Assembly (NCBI RefSeq): GCF_042655485.1
Contig: NZ_JBHSMC010000025.1
Location: forward strand, 1 to 64,000
Direction of reading: 5' to 3'
Length of the DNA stretch: 64,000 nucleotides
From: Lederbergia graminis
GTDB taxonomy: Bacteria > Bacillota > Bacilli > Bacillales > Bacillaceae_C
Made by a program: the position numbers and the translations under genes. A model generated the notes under the pieces. The model was not told where the DNA came from, ran no database searches, and was given only the letters and a program-made list of their open reading frames with translations. How positions within the stretch are numbered: the stretch's first letter is position 1; every line of letters begins with the position of its first letter. Shown here in pieces: positions 43,486 through 53,415 of this stretch.

Positions 43486-44580
43486 ATGTCTGAAAAGTTA
43501 AAAGTTGCTATTGTTGGTTGTGGCGGAATTGCGAATGGCAAGCACTTACCTAGCTTGTCCAAAGTGGAGCAAGTAGAGTTAGTGGCATTTTGTGATATTG
43601 AAGTAGACAGAGCCGAGAAAGCTGCTGCACAGTATGGAGTAGCAGATGCTAAAGTTTACGAGAATTATAAGGAATTATTAGAAGATGCATCAATTGATGT
43701 GGTTCATGTTCTAACACCTAATAGCTCTCATGCAGAAATCTCAATTGCTGCATTAGAAGCTGGAAAACACGTAATGTGTGAAAAGCCGATGGCAAAAACT
43801 TCAGAAGAAGCACGACAAATGGTAGAAGCAGCAAAACGTACAGGCAAGAAGCTGACAATTGGATATAATAACCGTTTTAGACCAGATAGCTTACATCTAC
43901 ATAATTTGTGTGAGCGCGGTGATCTAGGAGAAGTTTATTTTGCAAAAGCACATGCAATTCGCCGCCGTGCAGTACCAACTTGGGGAGTATTCCTTGATGA
44001 AGAAAAACAAGGTGGAGGCCCTCTTATCGATATCGGTACACATGCACTTGATTTAACATTATGGATGATGAATAACTATAAACCAAAATCCGTTATGGGA
44101 AATGTTTATCATAAACTAGGATCAAAAGAAAATGCTGCTAATGCTTGGGGTCCGTGGGATCCAGAGAAATTTACAGTGGAAGATTCAGCATTTGGCTTTA
44201 TTACAATGGAGAATGGAGCTACTATCGTTCTTGAATCTAGCTGGGCATTGAACACATTAGATGTAGATGAAGCAAAAGTATCTTTAAGTGGTACAGAAGC
44301 TGGAGCTGACATGAAAGATGGTCTTCGCATTAACGGCGAGGAATTTGGTAAACTTTACACGAAAAAAGCAGAACTTGATGCTGGTGGGGTTGCATTCTAT
44401 GATGGAAAAATGGAATCAGATGCAGACCTAGAAGCAAGACTTTGGATTGAAAGTATTATCAATGATACAGAGCCTTTAGTAAAGCCAGAACAAGCATTTG
44501 TTGTTACACAAATCTTGGAAGCAATCTATGAATCTGCAAGAACTGGTAAAGCTGTATATTTTGATGAAGTACTAGTATAA
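43486..44580 (+). CDS. Gfo/Idh/MocA family oxidoreductase
   Basis: The 364-residue protein has an N-terminal Rossmann fold (VAIVGCGGIANGKHLPSL), the conserved CEKPMAK motif with its catalytic lysine, and the C-terminal domain with GGPLIDIGTHALDL. Such enzymes oxidise or epimerise sugars, inositols or sugar acids with NAD(P). A cre-like box in its promoter suggests a role in carbon use. It is monocistronic, with AAGGGGATG before the start and a strong terminator behind. Confidence 0.92.
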   Translation: MSEKLKVAIVGCGGIANGKHLPSLSKVEQVELVAFCDIEVDRAEKAAAQYGVADAKVYENYKELLEDASIDVVHVLTPNSSHAEISIAALEAGKHVMCEKPMAKTSEEARQMVEAAKRTGKKLTIGYNNRFRPDSLHLHNLCERGDLGEVYFAKAHAIRRRAVPTWGVFLDEEKQGGGPLIDIGTHALDLTLWMMNNYKPKSVMGNVYHKLGSKENAANAWGPWDPEKFTVEDSAFGFITMENGATIVLESSWALNTLDVDEAKVSLSGTEAGADMKDGLRINGEEFGKLYTKKAELDAGGVAFYDGKMESDADLEARLWIESIINDTEPLVKPEQAFVVTQILEAIYESARTGKAVYFDEVLV

Positions 44581-44595
44581 TAGAAGGACTTATAT

Positions 44596-44643
44596 ATGGT
44601 GGTCAATAAGTAGAGAAATCTATTTATTGATCACCATTTTTAT
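44596..44643 (+). terminator. Rho-independent terminator
   Basis: ATGGTG-TCAATAA-TAGA pairs with TCTA-TTATTGA-CACCAT, followed by TTTTTA. Confidence 0.92.
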
Positions 44644-44729
44644 ATACTTCTGTTAAATTGCGAATCTTCTGTTATAATAAAAGTTAAAGTTGATCTAAAT
44701 GAAACCGCTATCATTTTAGAAGGGTTTGT

Positions 44730-45284
44730 GTGGAAAAGAAAACTCTTTGGATATTAGCAGCAATGGCAGCATGTCTAGCATTGGTATTCGGATTTATTGT
44801 TTGGAGAGACATTAAAGGAGTAGTGAAAGAGCAAGAAAAACCAGAACCAGTAATGAATATAGTAGCTGAAGTCGAGGAAGGACTCGTGGAAAGCGAATTA
44901 GAAGAGTACACGGAAATGAATCCGTTTCATGACAAAATTTCACCAGAGCGATTAAATGATGCAAAAGTACAAGAATATATTCATAAAATGTCGCACCAAA
45001 AAGTGAAGGCAGACGTGAAGATCGGTTTCTATCAAATGACTCCTGAGCGAATTAATTGGTTACTAGCATCTCTAGATAAAGCGAAGTTGGAACATGAGGA
45101 ATTATACAGAGAAATTCTGATTAGGTGGAAGAATGGGGATTTTTCTATAGCAGATAAAGATCATAATGCCATTTGGGATTTGGAAAATGGTTCAATAGGT
45201 CGAGCAACGGGTTTATTGACTCCTGAAGAAGAGGTTGCATACATAGAAACTTCGGAAGAAGGCTCAACATATACACCACAATAA
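44730..45284 (+). CDS. Membrane-anchored hypothetical protein (DUF6241-like)
   Basis: The 184-residue protein has one N-terminal membrane helix (about 5-25) and an acidic extracytoplasmic part. MNPFHDKISPERLNDAKVQEYIHKMSHQ and GFYQMTPERINWLL are the kind of motifs seen in Bacillus DUF6241 proteins; I hold that name loosely. The start codon is GTG, with AGAAGGG upstream. The next small gene follows after 16 bases, forming a two-gene operon. Confidence 0.72.
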   Translation: MEKKTLWILAAMAACLALVFGFIVWRDIKGVVKEQEKPEPVMNIVAEVEEGLVESELEEYTEMNPFHDKISPERLNDAKVQEYIHKMSHQKVKADVKIGFYQMTPERINWLLASLDKAKLEHEELYREILIRWKNGDFSIADKDHNAIWDLENGSIGRATGLLTPEEEVAYIETSEEGSTYTPQ

Positions 45285-45300
45285 GTGGAGGAGGAAGATA

Positions 45301-45531
45301 ATGAGTAAAACAAAATTTATATTTAGTTTGCTATTAAGTGTTATTGCGAGTCAATTTATATTTGGTTTCTTAGATTCGTTAGGATTGTATTTTTCATTAG
45401 CTAATGTTTGGCATTTTATATTTGGCGAGCCAACCGCATTTTCCGTTACTATCGTTACGCTCATTACGATAGTGCTATGTTATTTTCCCATTCGTTTTCT
45501 ATATAAAAGAAATGTAGAATCTAAATACTAA
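45301..45531 (+). CDS. Small hypothetical membrane protein
   Basis: The 76-residue protein has two membrane helices (about 5-30 and 46-66) and a basic end (KRNVESKY). GGAGGAGG precedes the ATG. It is cotranscribed with the preceding anchored protein. I do not recognise the family. Confidence 0.7.
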   Translation: MSKTKFIFSLLLSVIASQFIFGFLDSLGLYFSLANVWHFIFGEPTAFSVTIVTLITIVLCYFPIRFLYKRNVESKY

Positions 45532-45771
45532 CAATTGAGGTTTATTTCTTTCCAATTGTTATTCCCCTTAAAAGGTTTTAGTCGCTCACATTAATATCCT
45601 ACAACTGATCCAAGATGGAATCTTCTTAATAAGCCCTTTAATATCAATTTTAATAAAGGCTTAGACAAAATGAATTGGCATGGATGTAAATCCGAACAAT
45701 GTAAGTGGAGCTATACCGCTTCGGAAATACACTTCGCTGGTAACTATAAAATTTTTATAATTGATAAAGTG

Positions 45772-45815
45772 ACCGAACTATCTTGTTTTGAAACAAGTTA
45801 TAGTTCGGTTTTTAT
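45772..45815 (+). terminator. Rho-independent terminator in a 470-bp gap
   Basis: ACCGAACTAT-TTGTTT pairs with AAACAA-TATAGTTCGGT and ends in TTTTTA. It lies 240 bp behind the last gene; the stretch 45532-45771 holds no gene I can recognise, so it may end a long 3' UTR or a small RNA. Further on, TGTAAGCGCTATAT on the minus strand (45919-45932) is a partial cre match about 70 bp before the ABC operon. Confidence 0.8.
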
Positions 45816-45999
45816 TTGCAACCATATTCCTTTATGAAAAAAACTCATTTTTTTGAGGAAATGCTGGAGTTCGTTTACTAGTGAACAGACGCCTAAAATT
45901 CTGCTCCCTTTTCCAAAAATATAGCGCTTACATACCTGCGGGTAATTCCTTAAGATAAAAGTAAGGTTGGCGCTATCCTTATTCGTGGAGGTGTTTTAG

Positions 46000-46965
46000 T
46001 TGAAGGGGAAAGTAGAGAATAGAGAGCTTGTCATTACCCCAAGTAAAGGATCGAGATTTAAGAAGTTAATGAAGGATATCGCTTCACAGAAACAAATACA
46101 GATCATGGCGCTACTTGGTGTCGTGTGGATGATTGTTTTTAACTATTTTCCAATGTATGGATTAATTATTGCATTTAAAGAGTATAGTGTGATTCGCACC
46201 ATTGCAGAGGCACCATGGGTTGGCTTAATGCACTTTAAAGAATTTGTGCAAGATGATTATTTTTGGATTGTTATCAAAAACACACTTGGTATTAGTTTAA
46301 TCAAGTTAATTATCGGGTTTCCATTACCTATTATTTTTGCATTATTATTAAATGAATTGACATCGCTGAAATTTAAGAAAATGGTTCAGACGATTACATA
46401 TTTACCGCATTTTCTTTCCTGGGTTGTACTAGGAGGTATTTTAACAACTTGGCTTGCAGATATTGGTATCATTAATGATATTTTAATTGGCTTAGGGGTT
46501 ACCAATGAGCGGCTAAACTTTTTAGCAGAACCAGAATATTTTTGGGGAATTGTTGTCATCTCCGATATATGGAAAGAGTTAGGGTGGTCGGCCATCATTT
46601 ATTTAGCGGCAATCGCTGGTGTTTCTACCGAATTATATGAAGCAGCAACAATCGATGGAGCGAATCGCTTCCGTAGAATCTGGCATGTGACACTACCTGC
46701 AATTAGACCAACCATTACAATTCTATTTATTTTAGCAGTTGGTGGCGTATTAAATACGAACTTCGACCAAATATTAGTGCTACGTAACGCATTGAACGAA
46801 AGTGCGAGTAGTGTTATTGATATTTACGTGTACAATGTTGGGATTCAAAATTCACGATTCTCCTATGCAACGGCAGTAGGGTTGCTGAAGTCAATCATTG
46901 CTTTCATACTCTTATTATCTGCCAATAAAATTACGAAAAAACTTGATGGAACATCCTTGTTTTAA
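46000..46965 (+). CDS. ABC sugar permease, LplB type
   Basis: The 321-residue protein has six membrane helices and the EAA loop LYEAATIDGANRFRRIWHVTLP that docks the ATPase. It resembles LplB/YteP, permeases for large oligosaccharides, usually energised by a shared MsmX-type ATPase encoded elsewhere; none is in the window. The start is TTG with GGAGGTG eight bases before. The gene opens an operon with an LplC-type permease, a binding protein, YesM/YesN and possibly PhyH. Confidence 0.93.
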   Translation: MKGKVENRELVITPSKGSRFKKLMKDIASQKQIQIMALLGVVWMIVFNYFPMYGLIIAFKEYSVIRTIAEAPWVGLMHFKEFVQDDYFWIVIKNTLGISLIKLIIGFPLPIIFALLLNELTSLKFKKMVQTITYLPHFLSWVVLGGILTTWLADIGIINDILIGLGVTNERLNFLAEPEYFWGIVVISDIWKELGWSAIIYLAAIAGVSTELYEAATIDGANRFRRIWHVTLPAIRPTITILFILAVGGVLNTNFDQILVLRNALNESASSVIDIYVYNVGIQNSRFSYATAVGLLKSIIAFILLLSANKITKKLDGTSLF

Positions 46966-46980
46966 AAGGGAGGGATACAC

Positions 46981-47880
46981 ATGTTAAGACTATTAAAACG
47001 AAATAGAAGAACAACGAGTGAATACATTTTTGATAATATCAACATTCTTCTCATGATTTTCATCTGTTTCATCACGCTTTATCCTATCTGGTATGTCATC
47101 GTGAATTCCTTAAATGAAGGAATGGATGCGATGAAAGGTGGTATCTATTGGTGGCCGAGAGAATTTACATTGGATAATTACAAAGCAGTTCTTTCCAATG
47201 AAGGTATTTTAACTTCGTTTGGGGTTACGGTAGCAAAAACAATCATCGGTACCATTTCTCATGTGTTCTTCACAGCGATGGTTGCATATGCGCTGTCGCG
47301 TAAGGATTTACGAGGAAGAAATATATACATGTTTGTTGGTATTGTTACGATGTTCTTTAGTGGTGGATTAATTCCATATTTCCTACTTCTACGAGATATT
47401 GGATTATTAAATAACTTTTTAGTGTACATTATCCCAGCATTATTTAATTTCTTTCATTTAATTATTTTCGTGTCCTTTTTTAGAGAGCTTCCTACTTCAC
47501 TTGAGGAGGCAGCAAAAATTGACGGAGCAAGTGATTTGAAAATATTCTTCAAAGTAGTTATTCCTTTATCGATGCCAGTAATTGCAACGATTGCCCTTTT
47601 CCAAGGTGTATACCAATGGAATGATTATTTCGCAGGGGTCATTTTTGTCAATGATGCGGACCTGCAGCCGATTCAGACTTATTTATATAAAGTGGTAGCG
47701 GAATCGAGCTCCAATCAAATGATGGTCAATGCTCCAAGTGGAGTTGCGGCGAAATCATTAACATCACAATCTTTAAAACTAGCAACAATGGTGATTACAA
47801 CGTTACCGATTGTACTCGTGTATCCATTTTTACAAAAGTACTTCGTCAAAGGAATGTTGATTGGTTCCGTAAAAGGTTAA
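46981..47880 (+). CDS. ABC sugar permease, LplC type
   Basis: The 299-residue membrane protein has six helices and the EAA loop LEEAAKIDGASDLKIFFKVVIPL. It is the second permease of the heterodimer, close to LplC/YtcP. It begins 15 bases after the LplB-type gene. A MITE-like element now separates it from the binding-protein gene. Confidence 0.93.
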   Translation: MLRLLKRNRRTTSEYIFDNINILLMIFICFITLYPIWYVIVNSLNEGMDAMKGGIYWWPREFTLDNYKAVLSNEGILTSFGVTVAKTIIGTISHVFFTAMVAYALSRKDLRGRNIYMFVGIVTMFFSGGLIPYFLLLRDIGLLNNFLVYIIPALFNFFHLIIFVSFFRELPTSLEEAAKIDGASDLKIFFKVVIPLSMPVIATIALFQGVYQWNDYFAGVIFVNDADLQPIQTYLYKVVAESSSNQMMVNAPSGVAAKSLTSQSLKLATMVITTLPIVLVYPFLQKYFVKGMLIGSVKG

Positions 47881-47927
47881 TACATTTAGTAGTTCTTCCT
47901 CTATGAGGAATTCACATTTTAATAAAA

Positions 47928-48115
47928 GTTCTGTTAATCTCTGTTGTTGATTTTCGCTCCTGTACACTCGCTTTCCGCGGGCACGGCCTCAGCTAACTTG
48001 GCAAAGAAAACCGCTTTGCCAAGTGGATCTTCGGCTCGTGCTGTTCCCGCAGGAGTCTCGTGTACATCCGCTACATTCAACTAAGTTGTTAACAACAATG
48101 AACTTTAACAGAGCC
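47928..48115. mobile_element. MITE-like hairpin element, copy 3 (188 bp), inside an ABC operon
   Basis: TTAATAAAA lies directly on both sides (47919-47927 and 48116-48124), an exact 9-bp target duplication. The ends GTTCTGTTAA and TTAACAGAGCC are inverted repeats. The copy is within a few bases identical to that at 36455. It lies between the LplC-type permease and the binding-protein gene, ending about 10 bp before the latter's binding site. Confidence 0.92.
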
Positions 48116-48143
48116 TTAATAAAAAGAGAGGGGTTATGAAAAA

Positions 48144-49802
48144 ATGAAGAGAAAAAGATGGCTGAAAAGCCTGTATCTCATGTTTGTTGTTTCCATTATA
48201 GGAGCATTGCTTGTGGCCTGTACATCGAAAAAAGACAGTGATTCTGTCATTAATCAGAAGCCGCAAACTGAACTAACGGAGGATGAACCAGGTTGGAAAG
48301 AGGATACATCTCCAATTACGTTCGATTGGTATATTAACTTCTCTTGGTTTGCAAGTAAGTGGGGAAATGACGCAACTTCCAAATATATTACGGAAAAAAC
48401 AGGGGTAACTTTAAACCTAATCTCCCCTGCTGGTAATGAAGCGGAAAAAATGAATACGATGATTGTGTCAGGTGATCTGCCAGACTTCCTTACATTGTCT
48501 TGGGGGGAAGATGCTGTTAAACAAATGATTGAAGGAGAACTAGTACTTCCATTAAATAAACTTGCTGATCGTTATGATCCATATTTCTTTAAGGTATCGG
48601 ATGCAGGGAAATTAGAGTGGTATCGACAAGAAGATGGTAATGTTTATGGATATCCAAATGCCTCTTCTTCACCAGCTAATTTTGATAAATATAAGGATCA
48701 AAAGCCATCTAACCAAACATTTTTAGTACGTAAAGATATGTATGAAGCAATTGGTAGCCCAGACATGAGAACACCTGAAGGCTTCCTCAATGCATTAAAG
48801 AAGGCGAAAGAAGAATTTCCAGAAGTAAATGGTGCTCCACTAATTCCATTAGGTTTACATGAGTTTGGTGATAATGGAAACTATTCATTAGAAGGATATT
48901 TACAAAATTTCTTAGCAATTCCGATGGAAAAAGACGGCGAATTATATGACCGTACGACAGATCCAGAATATCTAAAATGGTTGAAAGTATTTAGACAGGC
49001 AAATGAAGACGGACTATTAGCGAAAGATATTTTCATAGATAAGCGTCCACAAATGGAAGAAAAAATTGCGCAAGGCCGTTATTTTGCAATGCTGTATCAA
49101 CGAAGTGATATGCAAGCACAGCAATTAGGACTTTACCAAAATGATCCAGATTCTGTTTATATTGCAGTAGATGGGCCAGCAAATTCTAATCTAGACGCAC
49201 CAACACTTGCTGGTGACGGCTTATCAGGTTGGACGATTACGCTAATCTCTAAAAATGTAAAAGATCCAGAAAGAGCCATTCGTTTTATGAGTTACTTAAT
49301 TAGTGAAGAAGGTCAACGGGATATGTATCTTGGTCCTAAGGGAGTAACGTATGACACGATTGATGGTAAGGATCAGTTCAAACCGGAAGTTCTAGAATTA
49401 TTAAATAGTGACAGAACTGCATTTGACCAAAAATATGGAGCTTCTCATACATTCTGGATGTTAATGGATACCGACATGCAATTGCAATGGCAGCCACCAA
49501 CTTCGGAGCCGTTTAAACAACTAGAGGATTGGACAAAAGGAAAAACGCAAAGCTTTGCAGTATATGATGATATTAACCCACAAGGTACATCATCAGAAGG
49601 GGTAGCGAATACGAAAATAGCCCAAGAATGGGGTAAAACTCTTCCGAAGCTAATATTAGCAGAATCTGATAGTGAGTTTGACAAAATTTTCGATGAGTTT
49701 ATTGAAAAACGTGATGAATTAGGATATAAGAAAGTCCGTGAGTACCAAACGAAGAAGTTCCAAGAAAATAAGGCGAAAATTGAAAAAGCAATGAATCAAT
49801 AG
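48144..49802 (+). CDS. Extracellular sugar-binding lipoprotein (LplA/YtcQ type)
   Basis: The 552-residue protein has a lipoprotein signal peptide with lipobox LVAC (lipidated cysteine at about residue 27) and a large solute-binding fold of the LplA class (WYINFSWFASKWGND, SGDLPDFLTLSWGEDAVKQM, YGYPN). It captures oligosaccharides for the two permeases upstream. GAGAGGGG precedes the ATG. A terminator follows, so the downstream two-component genes have their own promoter. Confidence 0.92.
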   Translation: MKRKRWLKSLYLMFVVSIIGALLVACTSKKDSDSVINQKPQTELTEDEPGWKEDTSPITFDWYINFSWFASKWGNDATSKYITEKTGVTLNLISPAGNEAEKMNTMIVSGDLPDFLTLSWGEDAVKQMIEGELVLPLNKLADRYDPYFFKVSDAGKLEWYRQEDGNVYGYPNASSSPANFDKYKDQKPSNQTFLVRKDMYEAIGSPDMRTPEGFLNALKKAKEEFPEVNGAPLIPLGLHEFGDNGNYSLEGYLQNFLAIPMEKDGELYDRTTDPEYLKWLKVFRQANEDGLLAKDIFIDKRPQMEEKIAQGRYFAMLYQRSDMQAQQLGLYQNDPDSVYIAVDGPANSNLDAPTLAGDGLSGWTITLISKNVKDPERAIRFMSYLISEEGQRDMYLGPKGVTYDTIDGKDQFKPEVLELLNSDRTAFDQKYGASHTFWMLMDTDMQLQWQPPTSEPFKQLEDWTKGKTQSFAVYDDINPQGTSSEGVANTKIAQEWGKTLPKLILAESDSEFDKIFDEFIEKRDELGYKKVREYQTKKFQENKAKIEKAMNQ

Positions 49803-49818
49803 ATACGTGTACTATAGT

Positions 49819-49853
49819 GAGAAATCCTCCTAGATTTTAGGAGGGTTTTCTCA
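49819..49853 (+). terminator. Rho-independent terminator
   Basis: GAGAA-CCTCCTA pairs with TAGGAGG-TTCTC, with a T-rich 3' arm. Confidence 0.8.
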
Positions 49854-49944
49854 CTTCAATGGTATTGAAATCCTCGTTTCTTAAAGTAAATGATTGTGTG
49901 ATAATGGAGTTATGGACAATATGTAGGATGTGGTCATCATATTT

Positions 49945-51795
49945 ATGAAAAAAATAGCGAAAAGCATCTATCAACGATATAGCCAGTTATCCTTGCAAAA
50001 CAAATTCGTCGTTTTGTATGTAATGTTGTTTATGATTCCTGTCATTATCATCGTTTTCTTTTATTCGAATGCATTTTACAAAAATGCGGTCAAAGATAGT
50101 AAAGAACAAAATGAATATTTGATGGAAATGGAAAAAATTCATATCGAAAAGAATATAGAAACGATGCGTGAATCAGCACAAATGATAGCATCTGATGATC
50201 ACATCATCGATTTTATCAGCAATAGAAACGAGCGAACTGTAAGTGAATTAATTGAATTTCAACGAGAACATATAACGAAAATGGTGAATGTGCAAACAGT
50301 AAACCCTAGTATTAATCATTTCCGCCTATTTATGGATAATGAATCAATGTATGAGATGTGGCCGATTTTATATAAAGAATCTCGTATTGTGGCAACACCG
50401 TGGTATTCCGAAGTAATGAATCTCGATGGAAAAGAGCTATGGTGGCTAAAGCACGATGATATAGACTTATTATCGAATATTAAAGAAGAAAGGCCAAAGA
50501 TCTCCTTGTATAGAAGGATTAATGATTTGTATGGAAACCATCTAGGAATTATTGAAATTTCCATGCTGCAAAGTAATTTTTTTCCACGGATGTTTAGTCC
50601 GATTTCAGATGGAATGTCTGAGATGATCGTCATTAATAATGATGAAGAAATCTATACAAACCCAGCAAATAATTTTTTGCAAGATGAAAAGTTTAGTAGT
50701 GAAGATTATCGCATTATTTTAGATAAGTTAACAGATGAAGAAGAAACGGATAGTTTTTTATTAACGAATCGTCATATCCCTTATTTAGTCGTTGCGACAT
50801 ATGTGAAAGATATCGATGTCCATATGGTTAATGTCATTTCACTTCAAGATATTTATATGGAAACGAAAAAAGCTAGAAATGTTACATTAATAACAGCAAT
50901 GGTTATTTTATTTATTTTATCAGTACTTACGTATGTCATTATTTCGCTATTACTGAAAAAATTGTATAGGTTAATAGATAATATGAAACAAGTGGAAAAA
51001 GGAGATTTTTCCACTGAAATAAATACAGATGGTCATGACGAAATTGCTATTCTTGCGTTTCACTTTAAACGAATGCTAAGTAAAATTAATACATTGATTG
51101 CGGATGCAGTGTATAAACAGGCAGTGACAAAAGATACCGAATTAAAAGCATTGAAAACACAAATTGATTCTCATTTCCTCTACAATACATTAGAAAATAT
51201 TAAGATGATGGCGGAAATAGAGGGGAAATATGAAATATCTGATTCGATCACTTCTTTAGGTGAAATGATGCGTTACAATATTAAGTGGAAAAATGAATAT
51301 GTCGTATTAAGTGAAGAAATTGCACATATAAAAAATTATGTTGATATTATGAATCTGCGTTTGAATCGACCACTTTCACTTGTAGTAGATATACCTGATC
51401 AGTTACGAGATCAAGAAATATTAAAGCTATCGCTGCAGCCTATCATTGAAAATGCCATCAAGCATGGTATCGAACCAAATTCGATGAAGGATGAGGAGTC
51501 GACCATTCATGTGAAAGCATATTTGCAACACCAAACAGTAATCATCGAGGTAACCGATAATGGGGTAGGGATGGATACCCAGCAATTATATACGCTTAAT
51601 CGAAAAATTAATGGACTAAGTAATGATCAGTCCACGAGTGAAGACGGAATTGGCTTGCGAAATGTCCATGAACGTATCGCTTTGTTTTATGGAAAAGGGT
51701 ATGGAATTTCCGTGAAAAGTGTGAAAAACGAATATACATCAGTGATGATTAGACTGCCTTATTTAATCATAAGGGGGGCGAGTAGGGATGCATAA
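49945..51795 (+). CDS. YesM-type sensor histidine kinase
   Basis: The kinase of about 616 residues has two membrane helices (about 18-40 and 302-325) enclosing an extracytoplasmic sensor domain, then a HAMP linker, the His_kinase domain with H410 in IDSHFLYNTLENI, and an ATPase with QPIIENAIKHG and DGIGLRNVHERI. Such kinases sense oligosaccharides, often through a binding protein. The start is uncertain: GTG at 49930 and ATG at 49945 both lack a good site; I prefer the ATG because YesM proteins usually begin with a basic MKK. It overlaps the response regulator by eight bases. Confidence 0.92.
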   Translation: MKKIAKSIYQRYSQLSLQNKFVVLYVMLFMIPVIIIVFFYSNAFYKNAVKDSKEQNEYLMEMEKIHIEKNIETMRESAQMIASDDHIIDFISNRNERTVSELIEFQREHITKMVNVQTVNPSINHFRLFMDNESMYEMWPILYKESRIVATPWYSEVMNLDGKELWWLKHDDIDLLSNIKEERPKISLYRRINDLYGNHLGIIEISMLQSNFFPRMFSPISDGMSEMIVINNDEEIYTNPANNFLQDEKFSSEDYRIILDKLTDEEETDSFLLTNRHIPYLVVATYVKDIDVHMVNVISLQDIYMETKKARNVTLITAMVILFILSVLTYVIISLLLKKLYRLIDNMKQVEKGDFSTEINTDGHDEIAILAFHFKRMLSKINTLIADAVYKQAVTKDTELKALKTQIDSHFLYNTLENIKMMAEIEGKYEISDSITSLGEMMRYNIKWKNEYVVLSEEIAHIKNYVDIMNLRLNRPLSLVVDIPDQLRDQEILKLSLQPIIENAIKHGIEPNSMKDEESTIHVKAYLQHQTVIIEVTDNGVGMDTQQLYTLNRKINGLSNDQSTSEDGIGLRNVHERIALFYGKGYGISVKSVKNEYTSVMIRLPYLIIRGASRDA

Positions 51796-53302
51796 GCTAT
51801 TAATTGTGGACGATGAAAGGAATATTCGACTTGGGATTCAAGCAATGATTAGTCGAGCATTCCCAGAAACATTCGAATTTCTTTTAGCTAGTAACGGGTT
51901 GGAAGCTCTTGAACTATTAAATTCAAATGATATTGACATCTTATTAACTGATATTAAAATGCCAGAAATGGACGGTATTCAACTTGTCCAATCCATACAA
52001 AATCTCGCATACAAACCAACTGTTCTTATCATTAGTGGCTATGACGATTTTCAATATGCGAAAGAAGCAATTAAATTTCGCGTCAAAGATTACTTATTAA
52101 AACCTATCAATCGCAATGAATTAAAACAAACTTTAGAACGTGTTCTACTGGAAGCAGAAGTCGAACAAAATACAAAAAAAGCTGCTAATGAATATTGTTC
52201 CAATCAATTAAATTATATTTTTATCCACCCGAAGATACGGGAAGAAGAAGTGAATAAGATTGTCACGAACCTACAATTGGATGCTTTTATGGACGGTTAT
52301 TATGTTGGGGCAATGAAGTTCCATGAATCTAGTGAGGAAGAAAATGTTGCCTATGTAGAAGATATGATTGCTAAGTATTGTAGTGGCAGTGAATATTTCT
52401 GCTTTCGAGACAAGGATGGGAACGTAATTATACTCACTTGCGAGGAACAGTTATTTCATACACTAAAATCACATATGAAATCAAAAAGATCATCACTAGG
52501 GATAAGTGTCAGACATACTCACTTAGAACATATTAAAACCGCCTATGAGCAAGCTGTTTTTGCCCTGAAAAATTATTTTCTTTATCCAGAAAAACCGCTC
52601 ATTCATTTTAGTCATGTAAATAAGAGTAAAATCACCGATCATGATATACCAGTAGATAACTTGAAGAAAATTTTTCATATGATTGGCACCAATCGAGAAC
52701 AGGAAATTAAAACGTGTTTACTAGAAGTATTAAATTTAGAGGAAATCACACATCAAGGAATTGAGTATATGGAGTTACTCAGTAGGTCCATTAATACGAT
52801 TATTCTAGATGCTGCCTACCACAGACTAGGTGAGGATTCGGTAGAAATTTTAAAACGCTATGATAAAGTAGGGTATATTTATCATTTTAAGAGTTTTTAT
52901 GACTATTTTTATGCATTGGAAGAGATGATTTTTCTTTTACATGAGTATCAAAAACAGTTAAAATCTGTATACTCTGAGCAAAAGTATATGGAAATGGCCA
53001 TCAAGTATATACATGACAACTATAACCAAGATATAAATTTAGCAGTTGTGTCTAATTATGTTTCCTTGAATTATTCGTACTTCAGCCATATGTTTAAAGA
53101 ATATACTGGCCATAGCTTTGTTGATTACTTAAAGAAAGTGCGGATTGAACAGGCAAAAACATTACTGACTAGCCCTGAATTAAAAATTTATGAAGTTAGC
53201 AGTTTAGTAGGGTATAAAAATCCGAAGCAATTCACAAGAGTTTTCCGAGAGTTTGTAGGAATTGCTCCAAAAGAATATCAAGAAAAATTACTTAGCGACT
53301 GA
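51788..53302 (+). CDS. YesN-type response regulator with AraC HTH
   Basis: The 504-residue protein has a receiver with phosphoacceptor D55 (LLTDIKMPEMDG), acidic D8-D9 and the lysine of LLKPI, then a long linker region, and an AraC-type double HTH at the C-terminus (LAVVSNYVSLNYSYFSHMFKEYTG, IYEVSSLVGYKNPKQFTRVFREF). It probably activates the neighbouring LplBC-type transporter operon. It overlaps the kinase gene by eight bases. Confidence 0.94.
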   Translation: MHKLLIVDDERNIRLGIQAMISRAFPETFEFLLASNGLEALELLNSNDIDILLTDIKMPEMDGIQLVQSIQNLAYKPTVLIISGYDDFQYAKEAIKFRVKDYLLKPINRNELKQTLERVLLEAEVEQNTKKAANEYCSNQLNYIFIHPKIREEEVNKIVTNLQLDAFMDGYYVGAMKFHESSEEENVAYVEDMIAKYCSGSEYFCFRDKDGNVIILTCEEQLFHTLKSHMKSKRSSLGISVRHTHLEHIKTAYEQAVFALKNYFLYPEKPLIHFSHVNKSKITDHDIPVDNLKKIFHMIGTNREQEIKTCLLEVLNLEEITHQGIEYMELLSRSINTIILDAAYHRLGEDSVEILKRYDKVGYIYHFKSFYDYFYALEEMIFLLHEYQKQLKSVYSEQKYMEMAIKYIHDNYNQDINLAVVSNYVSLNYSYFSHMFKEYTGHSFVDYLKKVRIEQAKTLLTSPELKIYEVSSLVGYKNPKQFTRVFREFVGIAPKEYQEKLLSD

Positions 53303-53313
53303 TGGTAGTGGAG

Positions 53314-53348
53314 AAATCCGGGAATATTTTAAGTTCCCGGATTTTTTG
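53314..53348 (+). terminator. Rho-independent terminator
   Basis: AAATCCGGGAA pairs with TTCCCGGATTT and is followed by a T run. Confidence 0.92.
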
Positions 53349-53415
53349 TGGTTGTATTTGTCCTAATCGGTTCATATATTGTTTGGGAATATATTAACGA
53401 ATAGGGAGTGAGAGT

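Noticed and set aside
45919..45932. cre box before the first ABC operon
   Set aside because: TGTAAGCGCTATAT has the core but lacks the conserved C near the end and no promoter is found next to it; kept only as a remark.
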